Below, piece by piece: positions 8,645 through 17,047 of a stretch of 64,000 nucleotides of DNA. Numbering within the stretch: the stretch's first letter is position 1; each line of letters opens with the position of its first letter. Origin of the DNA: Variovorax sp. 679 (GTDB lineage: Bacteria; Pseudomonadota; Gammaproteobacteria; Burkholderiales; Burkholderiaceae_C). The notes under the pieces are model-generated. The model was not told the DNA's origin, did not search any database, and saw only the letters and a list, made by a program, of their open reading frames with translations. The position numbers were made by a program, and so were the translations under genes. The stretch is from NCBI RefSeq assembly GCF_003952185.1, contig NZ_RXFS01000005.1, positions 186,001-250,000 on the forward strand, in the 5' to 3' direction.

Positions 8645-10153
8645 TCAGAAGTTCTTCAGCGTGTCGAGCTGCAGCTGCGTCAGGCCGCGCTGGTACAGCA
8701 CATTGGTGCGGAAGTTCGTGGCGATCGCAGCGGCCTGCGCGTCCACATCGGTGGCGCGGGCCGCGGTGCTCGCGGCGCCGATCCAGGTGTTCGTACCCGC
8801 CAGGATCAGGAAATTCGCCAGCGTGACCGTGCCGCCGGCCGGCACCGTGATGTCGAAATCCATCGTCACCACGTTGCTGCCGTCCGAAGCGTTGAGCGCC
8901 GAGGTCGAGGCGTAGTCCACGTGGTCCGCCGCGCCGAAGACGAAGCCCGCGTCGCGGCCCTTGCCCAGGCCGTCCCAAACCGCCAGCGCCTTCTGCGGCG
9001 CGCCTGCCGGCGGGTAGATCACGCCCGCGCCGTAGGAGCCGAGGAAGCTGGCGTACGTCACCTTTGCCGTGATGGGCGATGCCGAGGGGTTGTGGAAGGT
9101 GTCCGTCATGCGTCCCCACGACTGGTTGGGTTGCGCGTAGAAGGTGCGCTGCACTTCGAGGCCGCGCAGTGTCCTGACGCCGGATCGGATGTTCTGCGCG
9201 CCGCGCGTCTGCGACACGGTCCAGCCTGTCAGTCCCTTGCTGAAGTCGCCGTTGACGATGAAGCTGCGCACATCGTCGTCCACCGACACCAGCTCGATCG
9301 ACGTGCCCTGGCCGCGGTTGCACTGTTCGAACGACAGCACGACCACCTGGCCGGAAAAGGACGTGAGCCAGGCGAACCCCCACGTGCCCGTCGGGCCGCT
9401 GCGGTCGGTCCTGAACAGCGTGCTGAGCAGCCCGCCACTCGTGTCGCGCACGACCACCTGCATGAACGCCAGTTCGTCGCGGAAGTTGCCGCGCTCCACG
9501 CCCGGCTTGCCGGTCCACCCGAGGCTCACCTGGCCGGTGGTCTGCCGCAGGTCCAGGGTCTGCTGCAGCCTTGCGTCGGGCACCGCGTGCAGGAACGCCG
9601 CGACACCGTTCGACTGGAACTGTGGGTCGGTCGTGATCGACACCACTTTCAGGCCGTCGGCCTCCGTCATCTCGGGGCCCAGTGGCGTCAGTTCGGCAAA
9701 GGTCTGGGTGGCCTTGAAGCCCGCGAAGCCGCCACCCACGGTCACACCCAAGGTCAATGCGCCCGAACCTGCGCCTACACCCGAACCCGCGAACTGGTTG
9801 TCCCAGCCGTTCCCGATGGAGAAGTCGGGCGTGAGGTCCCAGAAATTCGCCTGGCCAGGGCCCACGGCCGCGTTGATGCCCTTGTCTTGGTTGGCGATGC
9901 TCTGCGTGAGGATCGTCGCCGCCGGCAGCGAGGTCGGCGTCGCAAGCTCGGGGCTGGGAGCCGGTGCCGGTGGATTGGGCGCGGGCGGGGCCGGCGGCTG
10001 CGGTGCAGGCGGCGCCGGAGGCTCGCCCGGAGCGGGGGCGGGTGGCGTGCCGACCGGCGGGAAGGCGAATCCGCCGCCTCCGCTGCCGCCACCGCCGCAC
10101 CCGCTCAGCACCGCGACGCTCACCGCGGTGAGTGCAAACCTTCTCCGGTCCAT
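8645..10153 (-). CDS. proline-rich lipoprotein of unknown function
   Basis: Predicted 502-aa lipoprotein that I do not recognise. The N-terminus MDRRRFALTAVSVAVLSGC is a lipoprotein signal with lipobox LSGC. It is followed by a Gly-rich stretch (GGGGSGGGG) and a Pro/Ala linker of about 40 residues, and then a roughly 420-aa domain with alternating hydrophobic beta-like segments (for example MDFDITVPAGGTVTLANFLI near the C-terminus). The architecture suggests an extracytoplasmic domain held away from the membrane by a rigid linker. The ATG at 10153 is supported by GAGGAA nine bases upstream. Confidence 0.75.
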   Translation of the reverse strand: MDRRRFALTAVSVAVLSGCGGGGSGGGGFAFPPVGTPPAPAPGEPPAPPAPQPPAPPAPNPPAPAPSPELATPTSLPAATILTQSIANQDKGINAAVGPGQANFWDLTPDFSIGNGWDNQFAGSGVGAGSGALTLGVTVGGGFAGFKATQTFAELTPLGPEMTEADGLKVVSITTDPQFQSNGVAAFLHAVPDARLQQTLDLRQTTGQVSLGWTGKPGVERGNFRDELAFMQVVVRDTSGGLLSTLFRTDRSGPTGTWGFAWLTSFSGQVVVLSFEQCNRGQGTSIELVSVDDDVRSFIVNGDFSKGLTGWTVSQTRGAQNIRSGVRTLRGLEVQRTFYAQPNQSWGRMTDTFHNPSASPITAKVTYASFLGSYGAGVIYPPAGAPQKALAVWDGLGKGRDAGFVFGAADHVDYASTSALNASDGSNVVTMDFDITVPAGGTVTLANFLILAGTNTWIGAASTAARATDVDAQAAAIATNFRTNVLYQRGLTQLQLDTLKNF

Positions 10154-10351
10154 GATCGATTTCCTCGTTGATTCTTCTGAAGACTGTTCCAGCGCGGCGC
10201 GCCGATCGCGGCCACGAGGCGCCGATTGGAGCGGCTTTGGTGCCCGGCATCCATCACCGAAATTGGGGAGATCGAAGGACCTGCGCGCACGGCGGCGCCG
10301 GCCGGAATCGCAAAAGTAATATCGCCCCTCGGCAACACCGGAGCAGCACGC

Positions 10352-10672
10352 ATGGGGCGCAGCATCTTCTTCCTGGGCATCGTCATGGCGGCCGCTGCAT
10401 TCGCGGTATCGGCCCAGACGCGCAAGCCTTTCCCGCCCGGCGTGGTGGGCGTGATGCGCATCGACGCCGGCACCGACTACGTGTTTCTCGACCGGCCCAC
10501 CACCGTGGGCGGCGCGTGCAAGGGCTGGAAGGCGGTGTCGATTCAGGCCCCGGGTCCGGCGGGCTCGGGCATCACCAACCTCATGTGCTGGAAGGAATCG
10601 AACGGCCAGTTGCTGACCGCGACCGAGGCGAAGGTCTCGCCGCAGATCGCGCCTATGAGCCTGATCCGCTGA
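10352..10672 (+). CDS. small exported protein, hypothetical
   Basis: 106-aa protein with a signal peptide (MGRSIFFLGIVMAAAAFAVSAQ, cleavage likely after SA) and a mature part of about 85 residues containing two Cys (GGACKGW and NLMCWKES) that could form one disulphide in the periplasm. The ATG at 10352 has GGAG nine bases upstream. It is divergent from the lipoprotein gene, with about 200 bp between them. Function unknown. Confidence 0.6.
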   Translation: MGRSIFFLGIVMAAAAFAVSAQTRKPFPPGVVGVMRIDAGTDYVFLDRPTTVGGACKGWKAVSIQAPGPAGSGITNLMCWKESNGQLLTATEAKVSPQIAPMSLIR

Positions 10673-10703
10673 CGCGGACCGGGGCAACAGAGCGGCGGCT
10701 AAT

Positions 10704-12374
10704 TCAGACCGGCAGCAGGCGGTCTGCCGACGTCGCGGCCAGCCGCACCGCGCGGGCCGAAGGCTCCGCGGGCACCGGCATCCGCCGCGCGTCCTGTGTC
10801 ATTTCCCCGTCGCCCGGCAGCACGAACTGGCTGATCAGCGCATCGAGGCTGCGCGCCTGGTCGCGCAGGCCTTCCGATGCCGCGGCCGACTGCTCGACCA
10901 GTGCCGAGTTCTGCTGCGTCATCCGGTCCAGGCCCGCGACGGCGGTGTTGATCTGCGCGATGTCGTGCGTCTGCGAGCGGGTGGCCGCCGTGATCGCGCC
11001 CACGGTGTCGGCAACCTGCCCGATCGACGCCACGATGCGCTCCATGGTCTGGCCCGCGCCGTCGGCCAGCACGGTGCCGGCTTCGATGCGCTGCACCGAG
11101 TCGTCGATCAGCCCCTTGATCTCGCGCGCGGCCGAGGCCGAGCGCGTGGCCAGTTGCCGCACTTCCGACGCGACGACCGCGAAGCCCCGTCCCGCCTCGC
11201 CGGCGCGCGCAGCCTCGACGGCGGCATTGAGCGCGAGGATGTTGGTCTGGAACGCGATGCCGTCGATCACGCCGGTGATGTCGGCCACCTTGCGCGAGGC
11301 GCGGTGGATGTCCTGCATGGTGCCGACCACCTGCGTTACCACCTCTCCGCCCTGCGCCGCCACGGCCGCCGCGGCGCCGGCCATCTGCTCGGCGCGGTTC
11401 GCGGCCTGGCTCGACTGCTCGACGTTGCGCATCACCTGCTCGAGCGCCGCGGCGGTCTGCTGCAGGCTGGACGCGGCTTCCTCGGTGCGCGCCGACAGGT
11501 CCGAATTGCCGTGCGCGATCTCGTTGGCCGCCACGCGCACGCTCTGCACCGATTCGCGCACGCGCAGGACCAGCTCGCGCAACGCGCCCTGCATCGCGCC
11601 CAGCGCCAGCAGCATCTGTCCGGCCTCGTCGCGCGAATGGCCTTCGATGTCATGGCGCAGGTCGAGGCTGGCGACACGGCGGGCCGTTTCGCCGGCCGAG
11701 CGGATCGGCCGGCTGATGCTGCGCACCAGCCACTGCGCCAGCACGGCGCCGAGCAGCAGGGCCGCCACACTGAACACAATCAGCGCCAGGCGGCCGGAGG
11801 CGCTCAGCGCCTCGACGCGGCTGCCCGCTGCATCGATGGCTTCGCGCTGCGCCGAAGCCAGCCGGGACAGCGCCTCCAGCAGGGCCGCCGAACCGGGCTG
11901 GAAGCGCTGCGCGTAGACCGTGCGGATGCGCTCGGTGAGGCCGGAGTCGCGTGCCGCGACGAGTTCCTTGACGGCGATCCTGAAGTCCTTGCCGGCAGCC
12001 TGCGTCCGTTCGAGCAGCTCCCGGTCGGAGTCTCTTTGCAGGCGCTGCGACACCTGCTGCAGCAGCGCGTCGTACTTCGACTCGGTCGCCTGGATGTCCG
12101 CCGCCAGGATCTCGCCGACTTCGGGTTCGGAGCTCAACGCCATCGCCTTGTAGCGCTCGGCGTTGATGGACTGCAGGCGGTAGGCGTCCACCACCATGCG
12201 CTCGGACACGCCATGCTGCTGGATGGCTTCGCGCGTGGCTTCGTCCACCTTGGACAGCGAGCGGATGCCGATGCCGGAGCCGGCGAGCGTCAGCAGCAGG
12301 ACGACGCCGAAGGTGGCGAGCAGGCGGCGGCCGAGGACGTTGGTGGAGCGGGGAGTGTGGAGGTCGGAGGTCAC
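10704..12374 (-). CDS. methyl-accepting chemotaxis protein
   Basis: Chemoreceptor of 556 aa in the inner membrane. In order: a first transmembrane helix ([20 protein letters not shown]), a four-helix-bundle periplasmic sensor of about 150 residues, a second helix ([20 protein letters not shown]), HAMP, and the cytoplasmic signalling domain with the hairpin-tip sequence [20 protein letters not shown] followed by [13 protein letters not shown]. No C-terminal CheR-docking pentapeptide is seen. The GTG at 12374 is chosen because it puts the first helix near the N-terminus; the frame is open further upstream. The ligand cannot be read from sequence. Confidence 0.9.
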   Translation of the reverse strand: MTSDLHTPRSTNVLGRRLLATFGVVLLLTLAGSGIGIRSLSKVDEATREAIQQHGVSERMVVDAYRLQSINAERYKAMALSSEPEVGEILAADIQATESKYDALLQQVSQRLQRDSDRELLERTQAAGKDFRIAVKELVAARDSGLTERIRTVYAQRFQPGSAALLEALSRLASAQREAIDAAGSRVEALSASGRLALIVFSVAALLLGAVLAQWLVRSISRPIRSAGETARRVASLDLRHDIEGHSRDEAGQMLLALGAMQGALRELVLRVRESVQSVRVAANEIAHGNSDLSARTEEAASSLQQTAAALEQVMRNVEQSSQAANRAEQMAGAAAAVAAQGGEVVTQVVGTMQDIHRASRKVADITGVIDGIAFQTNILALNAAVEAARAGEAGRGFAVVASEVRQLATRSASAAREIKGLIDDSVQRIEAGTVLADGAGQTMERIVASIGQVADTVGAITAATRSQTHDIAQINTAVAGLDRMTQQNSALVEQSAAASEGLRDQARSLDALISQFVLPGDGEMTQDARRMPVPAEPSARAVRLAATSADRLLPV

Positions 12375-12443
12375 GGGAGATCGGTTTCTCCCGCCGTGTT
12401 CGGCGGGGGAGGGTGAGGGCTTGGGATGTTTACAAGCCTGATT

Positions 12444-12462
12444 ACATCGGCGCCTTGTTACG
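12444..12462 (-). promoter_or_regulatory. CGTAACAAGGCGCCGATGT element upstream of the chemoreceptor
   Basis: Located 70-88 bp before the GTG. Its right part GCCGATGT resembles the -10 of a sigma-28 (FliA) promoter (GCCGATAA), which would suit a chemoreceptor, but the matching -35 (TAAAG-type) is poor. A near copy lies at 15987-16004. Confidence 0.35.
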
Positions 12463-12510
12463 GTGCATTGACTGCGCCGAGGCTCCATCGCGAACGCGAA
12501 ACGCAAGGCG

Positions 12511-12540
12511 AAAAAAAGCGCTCCTCGAGGGAGCGCTTAA
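12511..12540 (-). terminator. terminator downstream of the repeat-protein gene
   Basis: On the minus strand: AAGCGCTCCC, loop TCGA, GGAGCGCTT and then a run of seven T. It lies about 180 bp after the stop of the repetitive protein. Confidence 0.8.
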
Positions 12541-12723
12541 CGACGCGATAAAGCGCCGCGAGGAGGAACCGAAGTCCGTTCGGAGAATGGAATTTCTTCC
12601 GTCGAAGACATTCAGGCCTCTACATTGGCCGCGTGCGCGGCCCGTGACTGCGGGACAGGGCAGGCCGGGCGCGTGGGCGCTTGCCTACAGCAGCAACCCG
12701 GACCCGCCTGCCCGTCGTTTCGG

Positions 12724-15700
12724 TCAGCCGAGCAGGCCGTGCAGGATGTTGGTGACCGGGCTCACGACATGGCTCACCGTCTGCTCGACCTGGCTGGTGA
12801 TCGGCGCCACGACCTCGCTCACGCCCGCGCCGGCGGCACCGACCGTGCCCTCGACCACGTGGGCCACCGTCTGGACGACAGGCGCCACGGTACCGGCAGC
12901 GCCTGCCAGGATGTCGGTTGCCGGGGCTGCAGCGCCAGAGGCTGCATGGGCTGCGGGAGCGACCGCATCGCTAGTCGCCGACTGCAGCACGTTGGCCACG
13001 GGGCCGTCGCCACCCAGCGAGCCGAGCAGGCGGCCGACGAGACCGTCCGCGCCCAGTACGCCACCGAGCAGACCGCCGGCATCGCCACCGGTCACGGTGC
13101 CGAGCAGTCCGCCGACGATGCCATGCTCACCGAGCAGGCCATCGACGAGACCGCCGGCATCGCCACCGGTCACGGTGCCGAGCAGTCCGCCGACGATGCC
13201 ATGCTCACCGAGCAGGCCGTCGACGAGACCGCCGGCGTCGCCACCGGTCACGCCGCCGAGCAGGCCACCGACGAGACCATGTTCACCGAGCAGACCATCG
13301 ACGAGACCGCCGGCGTCGCCACCGGTCACGCCGCCGAGCAGGCCACCGACGATGCCATGCTCACCGAGCAGGCCATCGACCAGACCGCCGGCGTCGCCAC
13401 CAGTCACGCCGCCGAGCAGGCCGCCGACGAGACCATGTTCGCCGAGCAAACCATCGACCAGGCCGCCGGCGTCGCCACCGGTCACGCCGCCGAGCAGGCC
13501 ACCGACGATGCCATGCTCACCGAGCAGACCATCGACCAGACCGCCGGCGTCGCCACCCGTTACGCTGCCGAGCACGCCGCCGAGCAGTCCACCGTCACCG
13601 CCAAGTACGCCTCCCAGCAGGCCGTCGTCACCCAGCACGCCGCCGAGCAGGCCGCCGTCGCCACCGAGCAGACCACCCAACAGGCCGTCGCCGCCCAGCA
13701 CACCTCCCAGGAGGCCGCCGTCACCGCCGAGCAGTCCACCCAGCGGGCCTCCGGCACCGAGGAGGCCATCGTCAGCCAGGACGCCACCCAGCAGGCCGTC
13801 CCCACCGAGGAGGCCACCGACCAGGCCGTTGTCGCCCAGCACACCGCCGAGCAGCCCGTTCTCACCTCCAAGCAGACCGGCCAGGGGCCCATCGCTCAGA
13901 AGTCCACCGACCACGCCATCAGGCCCGAGCAGGCTGTCGACCAGCCCGTCCCCGCCGAGCAGGCCACCGGTAAGCCCTTCGCTGCCCAGCAGGCCGGCAA
14001 GCGAGCCGCTGCCACCGAGTACGCCGCCGAGCAGGCCACCGTCGCCGCCGAGCACACCACCCAGAAGGCCGCCGTCTCCCAACACACCGCCGAGGAGGCC
14101 ACCGTCGCCGCCGAGCACGCCGCCCAGAAGGCCGCCGTCTCCCAGCACACCGCCGAGCAGGCCACCGTCGCCGCCGAGCACGCCGCCCAGAAGGCCGCCG
14201 TCTCCCAGCACACCACCGAGCAGGCCGCCGTCGCCACCGAGCAAGCCGCCCAGCAGGCCGTTGTCTCCCAGCACTCCGCCGAGCAGGCCACCGTCGCCAC
14301 CGAGCACACCGCCCAGAAGGCCGCCGTCTCCCAGCACTCCGCCGAGCAGGCCACCGTCGCCACCGAGCAAGCCGCCCAGCAGGCCGTTGTCTCCCAACAC
14401 ACCGCCGAGCAGGCCACCGTCGCCACCGAGCAAACCGCCCAGCAGGCCATCGTCTCCCAGCACGCCACCGAGGAGCCCGCCATCACCCAGCAACTGTCCG
14501 ACCAGTCCGCCTTCGCCGAGCACGCTGCCCACCAGGCTGCCGTCGCCCAGCAGGCCTTCGAGCACCTGGCTGACCACGCCGTCGTTGCCGATCAGGCCGT
14601 CCACGAGGCCGTCGATGCCCAGGCCGGTGGTCACGCCGCCGAGCAGGCCGTTGCTGCCGAGCACGTTCTCGAGGATGTTGTTGAGCGCGTCGGTCAGGTA
14701 GTCGACCTGGCCGTTCAGCGATCCGATGAGCGCGTCGGTCAGTCCGTTGCCCAGCAGGCCGTCCACCACGGGGGTGAGCACGCCGCCGAGGTCGGTGGTG
14801 ATGTTGCCGACGGTGTTGTCCAGCGGGTCGAACCCGTTCGGATCGTTGGGCCTGAACTCGTTGCCCGCGACCGGGGAGAGCACGTTGTCCACCAGGTCGG
14901 TGAGGCCGTCGACCGTGGGCAGCAGCGACGCCAGCGTGCCCGCGGAGTGCGTGACCGCGGCGCTGCGGGCGGCTGCTGCCGTACCGCCGCCGCCACCCAG
15001 GCCGAGCAGGTTGTCGAGGGCGCCGACCAGATGGCCGACGGCGCCGTCACCCGGATCGAGCAGATGGTCGGCGTCCGCATCGGCGTCGGAGTCTGCATCC
15101 GAGTCCGCATCGGAATCCGAGTCGGCATCCGAATCAGCGTCGGCATCGGCGTCCGCATCCGAATCGCCGTCCGCATCGGCGTCGGCATCTGCGTCCGCAT
15201 CGGCATCCGCGTCGCTTTCGCCGATGCCGGGAATGAAGAAGGGAACCGCGCTGTCGCTGCCACCGCCACCGCCCAGTGCCGCGGCGAGCCCGGCGGCGCC
15301 CAGGGCGCCGAGCGCGAATTCACCCAGCCCGATGCCGCTGCCGGCGGCGGTCTTCTTGCTCACCGCGAGCGCGGCGGCTTCGGCGTCGCTGTCGGGCGCG
15401 GTCACTTCGAGGTCGCCCTTGGCCACATCCACGTTCACCTGTTCGAGCCCGGTGGCCAGCTTGGTCGAGCTGATGGTGGCGTCGGTGCCGCCGGTGAACA
15501 CGCCGGCGAGCGGGGCCTTGTTGGTGGCCGATCCGGGAAAGAGAACATTGGCGTGGCCGTCCTGCGGAACGATCACGCGGTCGCCGGCCATCAGCGTCTG
15601 GCTGCCCGAGACAGGAATCGCGACGCCGTCGCGCATGACGACAGTGCCGGGCGTGGCGTTGGACAGCGATCCGACACCGGCTGTCGCGGCAGGCGGTACC

Positions 15701-15822
15701 GTGGCGGCCGCCGCGCCCATGGGGGCGATCGGCATCACTGTCGATTGCGCGAGGATCACCGGCGCGGCACCGCTGTCGGCGCCTCCGGCGATCGAAGAAG
15801 TCGATGCATTGGCATTCGTCAT
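12724..15822 (-). CDS. large repetitive secreted/surface protein with retention-like N-terminus
   Basis: 1032 aa, no Sec signal peptide. N-terminus (about 48-150): a beta-rich region (VVMRDGVAIPVSGSQTLMAG..DRVIVPQDGHANVLFP) resembling the retention module of LapA-type adhesins, with a TAAG tetrapeptide at residues 158-161. Next a Gly/Ala/Leu hydrophobic segment (about 162-190), an Asp-rich DADAD/DSDAD tract (about 203-254), a non-repetitive region to about 420, then Gly-Leu-rich repeats: a 21-aa GGDGGLLGGVLGDNGLLGGLL type (about 430-750) and a 26-aa type starting VTGGDAGGLVDGLLG (six full plus a partial copy, about 755-914). The C-terminus has no RTX nonapeptides. Strong SD GAGGAGG precedes the ATG. 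I infer a type I-exported biofilm or cell-surface protein; collagen-like annotations are possible in databases, but there is no Gly-X-Y periodicity. Confidence 0.8.
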   Translation of the reverse strand: MTNANASTSSIAGGADSGAAPVILAQSTVMPIAPMGAAAATVPPAATAGVGSLSNATPGTVVMRDGVAIPVSGSQTLMAGDRVIVPQDGHANVLFPGSATNKAPLAGVFTGGTDATISSTKLATGLEQVNVDVAKGDLEVTAPDSDAEAAALAVSKKTAAGSGIGLGEFALGALGAAGLAAALGGGGGSDSAVPFFIPGIGESDADADADADADADADGDSDADADADADSDADSDSDADSDADSDADADADHLLDPGDGAVGHLVGALDNLLGLGGGGGTAAAARSAAVTHSAGTLASLLPTVDGLTDLVDNVLSPVAGNEFRPNDPNGFDPLDNTVGNITTDLGGVLTPVVDGLLGNGLTDALIGSLNGQVDYLTDALNNILENVLGSNGLLGGVTTGLGIDGLVDGLIGNDGVVSQVLEGLLGDGSLVGSVLGEGGLVGQLLGDGGLLGGVLGDDGLLGGLLGGDGGLLGGVLGDNGLLGGLLGGDGGLLGGVLGDGGLLGGVLGGDGGLLGGVLGDNGLLGGLLGGDGGLLGGVLGDGGLLGGVLGGDGGLLGGVLGDGGLLGGVLGGDGGLLGGVLGDGGLLGGVLGGDGGLLGGVLGGSGSLAGLLGSEGLTGGLLGGDGLVDSLLGPDGVVGGLLSDGPLAGLLGGENGLLGGVLGDNGLVGGLLGGDGLLGGVLADDGLLGAGGPLGGLLGGDGGLLGGVLGGDGLLGGLLGGDGGLLGGVLGDDGLLGGVLGGDGGLLGGVLGSVTGGDAGGLVDGLLGEHGIVGGLLGGVTGGDAGGLVDGLLGEHGLVGGLLGGVTGGDAGGLVDGLLGEHGIVGGLLGGVTGGDAGGLVDGLLGEHGLVGGLLGGVTGGDAGGLVDGLLGEHGIVGGLLGTVTGGDAGGLVDGLLGEHGIVGGLLGTVTGGDAGGLLGGVLGADGLVGRLLGSLGGDGPVANVLQSATSDAVAPAAHAASGAAAPATDILAGAAGTVAPVVQTVAHVVEGTVGAAGAGVSEVVAPITSQVEQTVSHVVSPVTNILHGLLG
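13085..13560 (-). repeat. 78-bp in-frame tandem repeats
   Basis: Six complete and one partial unit of 78 bp encoding the 26-aa repeat VTGGDAGGLVDGLLGEHG.VGGLLG.; alternating units differ at a few positions (I/L, T/G), so they look recently duplicated. Confidence 0.85.
13560..14520 (-). repeat. 63-bp-type Gly-Leu-rich in-frame repeats
   Basis: Long run of imperfect units of about 63 bp (21 aa) made of GGDGGLLGGVLG plus DGGLLGGVL or DNGLLGGLL variants. The low complexity leaves all frames open and creates the long false antisense frames. Confidence 0.8.
15062..15223 (-). repeat. Asp-Ala/Asp-Ser dipeptide tract
   Basis: About 54 codons almost entirely GAC/GAT alternating with Ala and Ser codons, a highly acidic linker in the repetitive protein that could bind divalent cations. 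Confidence 0.85.
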
Positions 15823-16268
15823 GGCAGCCTCCTCGGTGGTGGGACTGACTGACGGGGCAACTTGTGTGCCGCTTTTTCGGGCAGCTTGCGGCGTTGCACT
15901 GGAGTGTGTGCAAGTTGTTGATTTTATTGATTATTTCAATGGGCAAGGCGTTGGCAGAGTCTGCGAGAGGACTCTCCAGCGAGCGCACTTCGGCGCTTGT
16001 TACGTAGCGTTGTTACATGCCCTGCCCGTAACAGTCCCGGCCCCGGTACCTGTTGCTGGCGACGGCAAGCGAACCTGCAAATTTGTAAGCGCTTTGCATC
16101 CCGGCGATCCAGGTTGGGTATAGGTCGAAGGAAATCGTTTGGCCTTACCTTCTCTCTGCGTCAGCCTGGGGAAAGGCAGGAAGCTTTCAGCGCATTCGAA
16201 GCAAAACGTCACGAATGCAGGCGTTCCTGGCGCCGGCCATGTGGTCTTTCCCGGAAGAATGGCTCGCC
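15823..16268. other. 446-bp intergenic region upstream of the repeat protein
   Basis: Contains an AT-rich island at about 15915-15945 that probably holds the promoter of the minus-strand repeat-protein gene, and a cluster of GTAAC half-sites: TTGTTAC at 15997 and 16010 (13 bp apart) and GTAACAG at 16028. The segment 15987-16004 matches an element upstream of the chemoreceptor. I see no gene in it. Confidence 0.5.
15987..16004 (-). promoter_or_regulatory. CGTAACAAGCGCCGAAGT element upstream of the repeat-protein gene
   Basis: Near copy (one mismatch, one gap) of the element at 12444-12462, same strand relative to the downstream gene, 165-182 bp before the ATG. Sits within a cluster of GTAAC half-sites. 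Confidence 0.35.
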
Positions 16269-16640
16269 ATGAGAATTTCAGAAACAAACGGGGTGGAACT
16301 TGACTACTGGGTGGCGCGTGCGCTTGGCATGATGCCGACCATCCTGCGGCCACAGGGCAGGCCGTCGTGCTTTGTGATTCCTGCGAAGAGCGAAGCGTTT
16401 TCCTTTGCTCCATCTTCGACATGGGCCGATGGCGGCCCGATCATCGACAGAGAGCGAATCAGCTTCCGATGGGCCGGCTCCGGAGCGACCAGATGGTGTG
16501 TCGCCGTCAAGCAGGGCTTCAGAACCGTCGAGGCGAATGGCGAGACTCTTCTTGTCGCGGCAATGAGAGCCGTCGTGATCGACCAGTTCGGCGATCTGGA
16601 ATTGCACCCGGTCAAGCTCGCCCGGGAAGGCTCGTGCTGA
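16269..16640 (+). CDS. NinX-like (DUF2591) phage-associated protein
   Basis: 123-aa protein. The N-terminus MRISETNGVELDYWVARALG and the middle WADGGPIIDRERIS match the pattern of the DUF2591/NinX family, small proteins common in temperate phages with no known biochemical role. The ATG at 16269 is preferred over the earlier one because it matches the family start. It lies outside the att-bounded element, between the host surface gene and attL, so it may be a remnant of an older insertion at the same site. Confidence 0.55.
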   Translation: MRISETNGVELDYWVARALGMMPTILRPQGRPSCFVIPAKSEAFSFAPSSTWADGGPIIDRERISFRWAGSGATRWCVAVKQGFRTVEANGETLLVAAMRAVVIDQFGDLELHPVKLAREGSC

Positions 16641-16693
16641 TCACGAGGGCCTGAAGCCGGGGGATTCTCGTCATGCGCCACGTGCGCACAAAC

Positions 16694-16730
16694 AAAAAAA
16701 GCCGTTGATGAACTCAACGGCTTTGTTTTT
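16694..16730. terminator. terminator at the left edge of the element
   Basis: Stem AAAGCCGTTGA / TCAACGGCTTT with loop TGAAC, flanked by A and T runs, so usable both ways. It directly follows the attL tRNA fragment and is probably the original terminator of tRNA-Arg before insertion. Confidence 0.85.
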
Positions 16731-16752
16731 TGGTGCTTCGACAGGAATCGAA
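16731..16752. other. attL: duplicated tRNA-Arg 3' end
   Basis: TGGTGC-TTCGACAGGAATCGAA. It differs from the tRNA copy only by loss of one C after TGGTGC and has a 16-bp identical core. Confidence 0.85.
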
Positions 16753-17047
16753 AACCCCTATGTAACCCGCATGAATACTGAGTTTTTTTAGTTTAGGAGA
16801 GAAAGATACCGGAAAAAGTACCGGCAAATTCGTTGATGTGGTCCGTTTGCGACAGATCCACGCCTGGTTCATCATCTTGCGGTCCGCTAATGCCTTCAGC
16901 CGACACGGGCGATAGCATTTGGAGACTCGAACCCGAACGAGGAGTAGAGGCTATGGCCGATGAGAAGAGGAGCGGCACAAAGGGCTTAAGTGCACAGGCT
17001 GCGGTATCTAGGCGCGCGCATTGGCACAGTTGGCCGGGGCGCTAAAC

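Larger units (their letters stand above)
12375..12723. other. 349-bp gap between chemoreceptor and repeat-protein genes
   Basis: Holds the leader of the chemoreceptor (minus strand), the terminator of the repeat-protein gene, and a short element at 12444-12462 that is also found upstream of the repeat-protein gene. The open frames across it on the plus strand look like composition artefacts. Confidence 0.6.
16641..17047. other. 407-bp region spanning the left element boundary
   Basis: Contains a terminator (16694-16730), the left attachment repeat (16731-16752), an AT-rich stretch (tgagtttttttagttta, about 16780-16797), and the leader of the first element gene. The small open frame inside it has no coding character that I can support. 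Confidence 0.5.

Noticed and set aside
13085..14520. CRISPR-like array
   Set aside because: Direct repeats have no spacers of constant length, are in-frame coding units of 63 or 78 bp, and no cas genes are present.
12413..15852. Very long plus-strand open frames (762 and 1075 codons) across the repeat-protein gene
   Set aside because: They are antisense shadows created by in-frame repetitive low-complexity DNA; the translated products are PPSRPP/AEQATDE repeats without a start signal, whereas the minus-strand frame has an SD and sensible domains.
15997..16272. 91-codon plus-strand frame upstream of the NinX-like gene
   Set aside because: Overlaps regulatory-looking GTAAC repeats and has no recognisable protein features.
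16833..17045. 70-codon frame near the left element boundary
   Set aside because: Composition and lack of SD do not support coding; treated as leader DNA.
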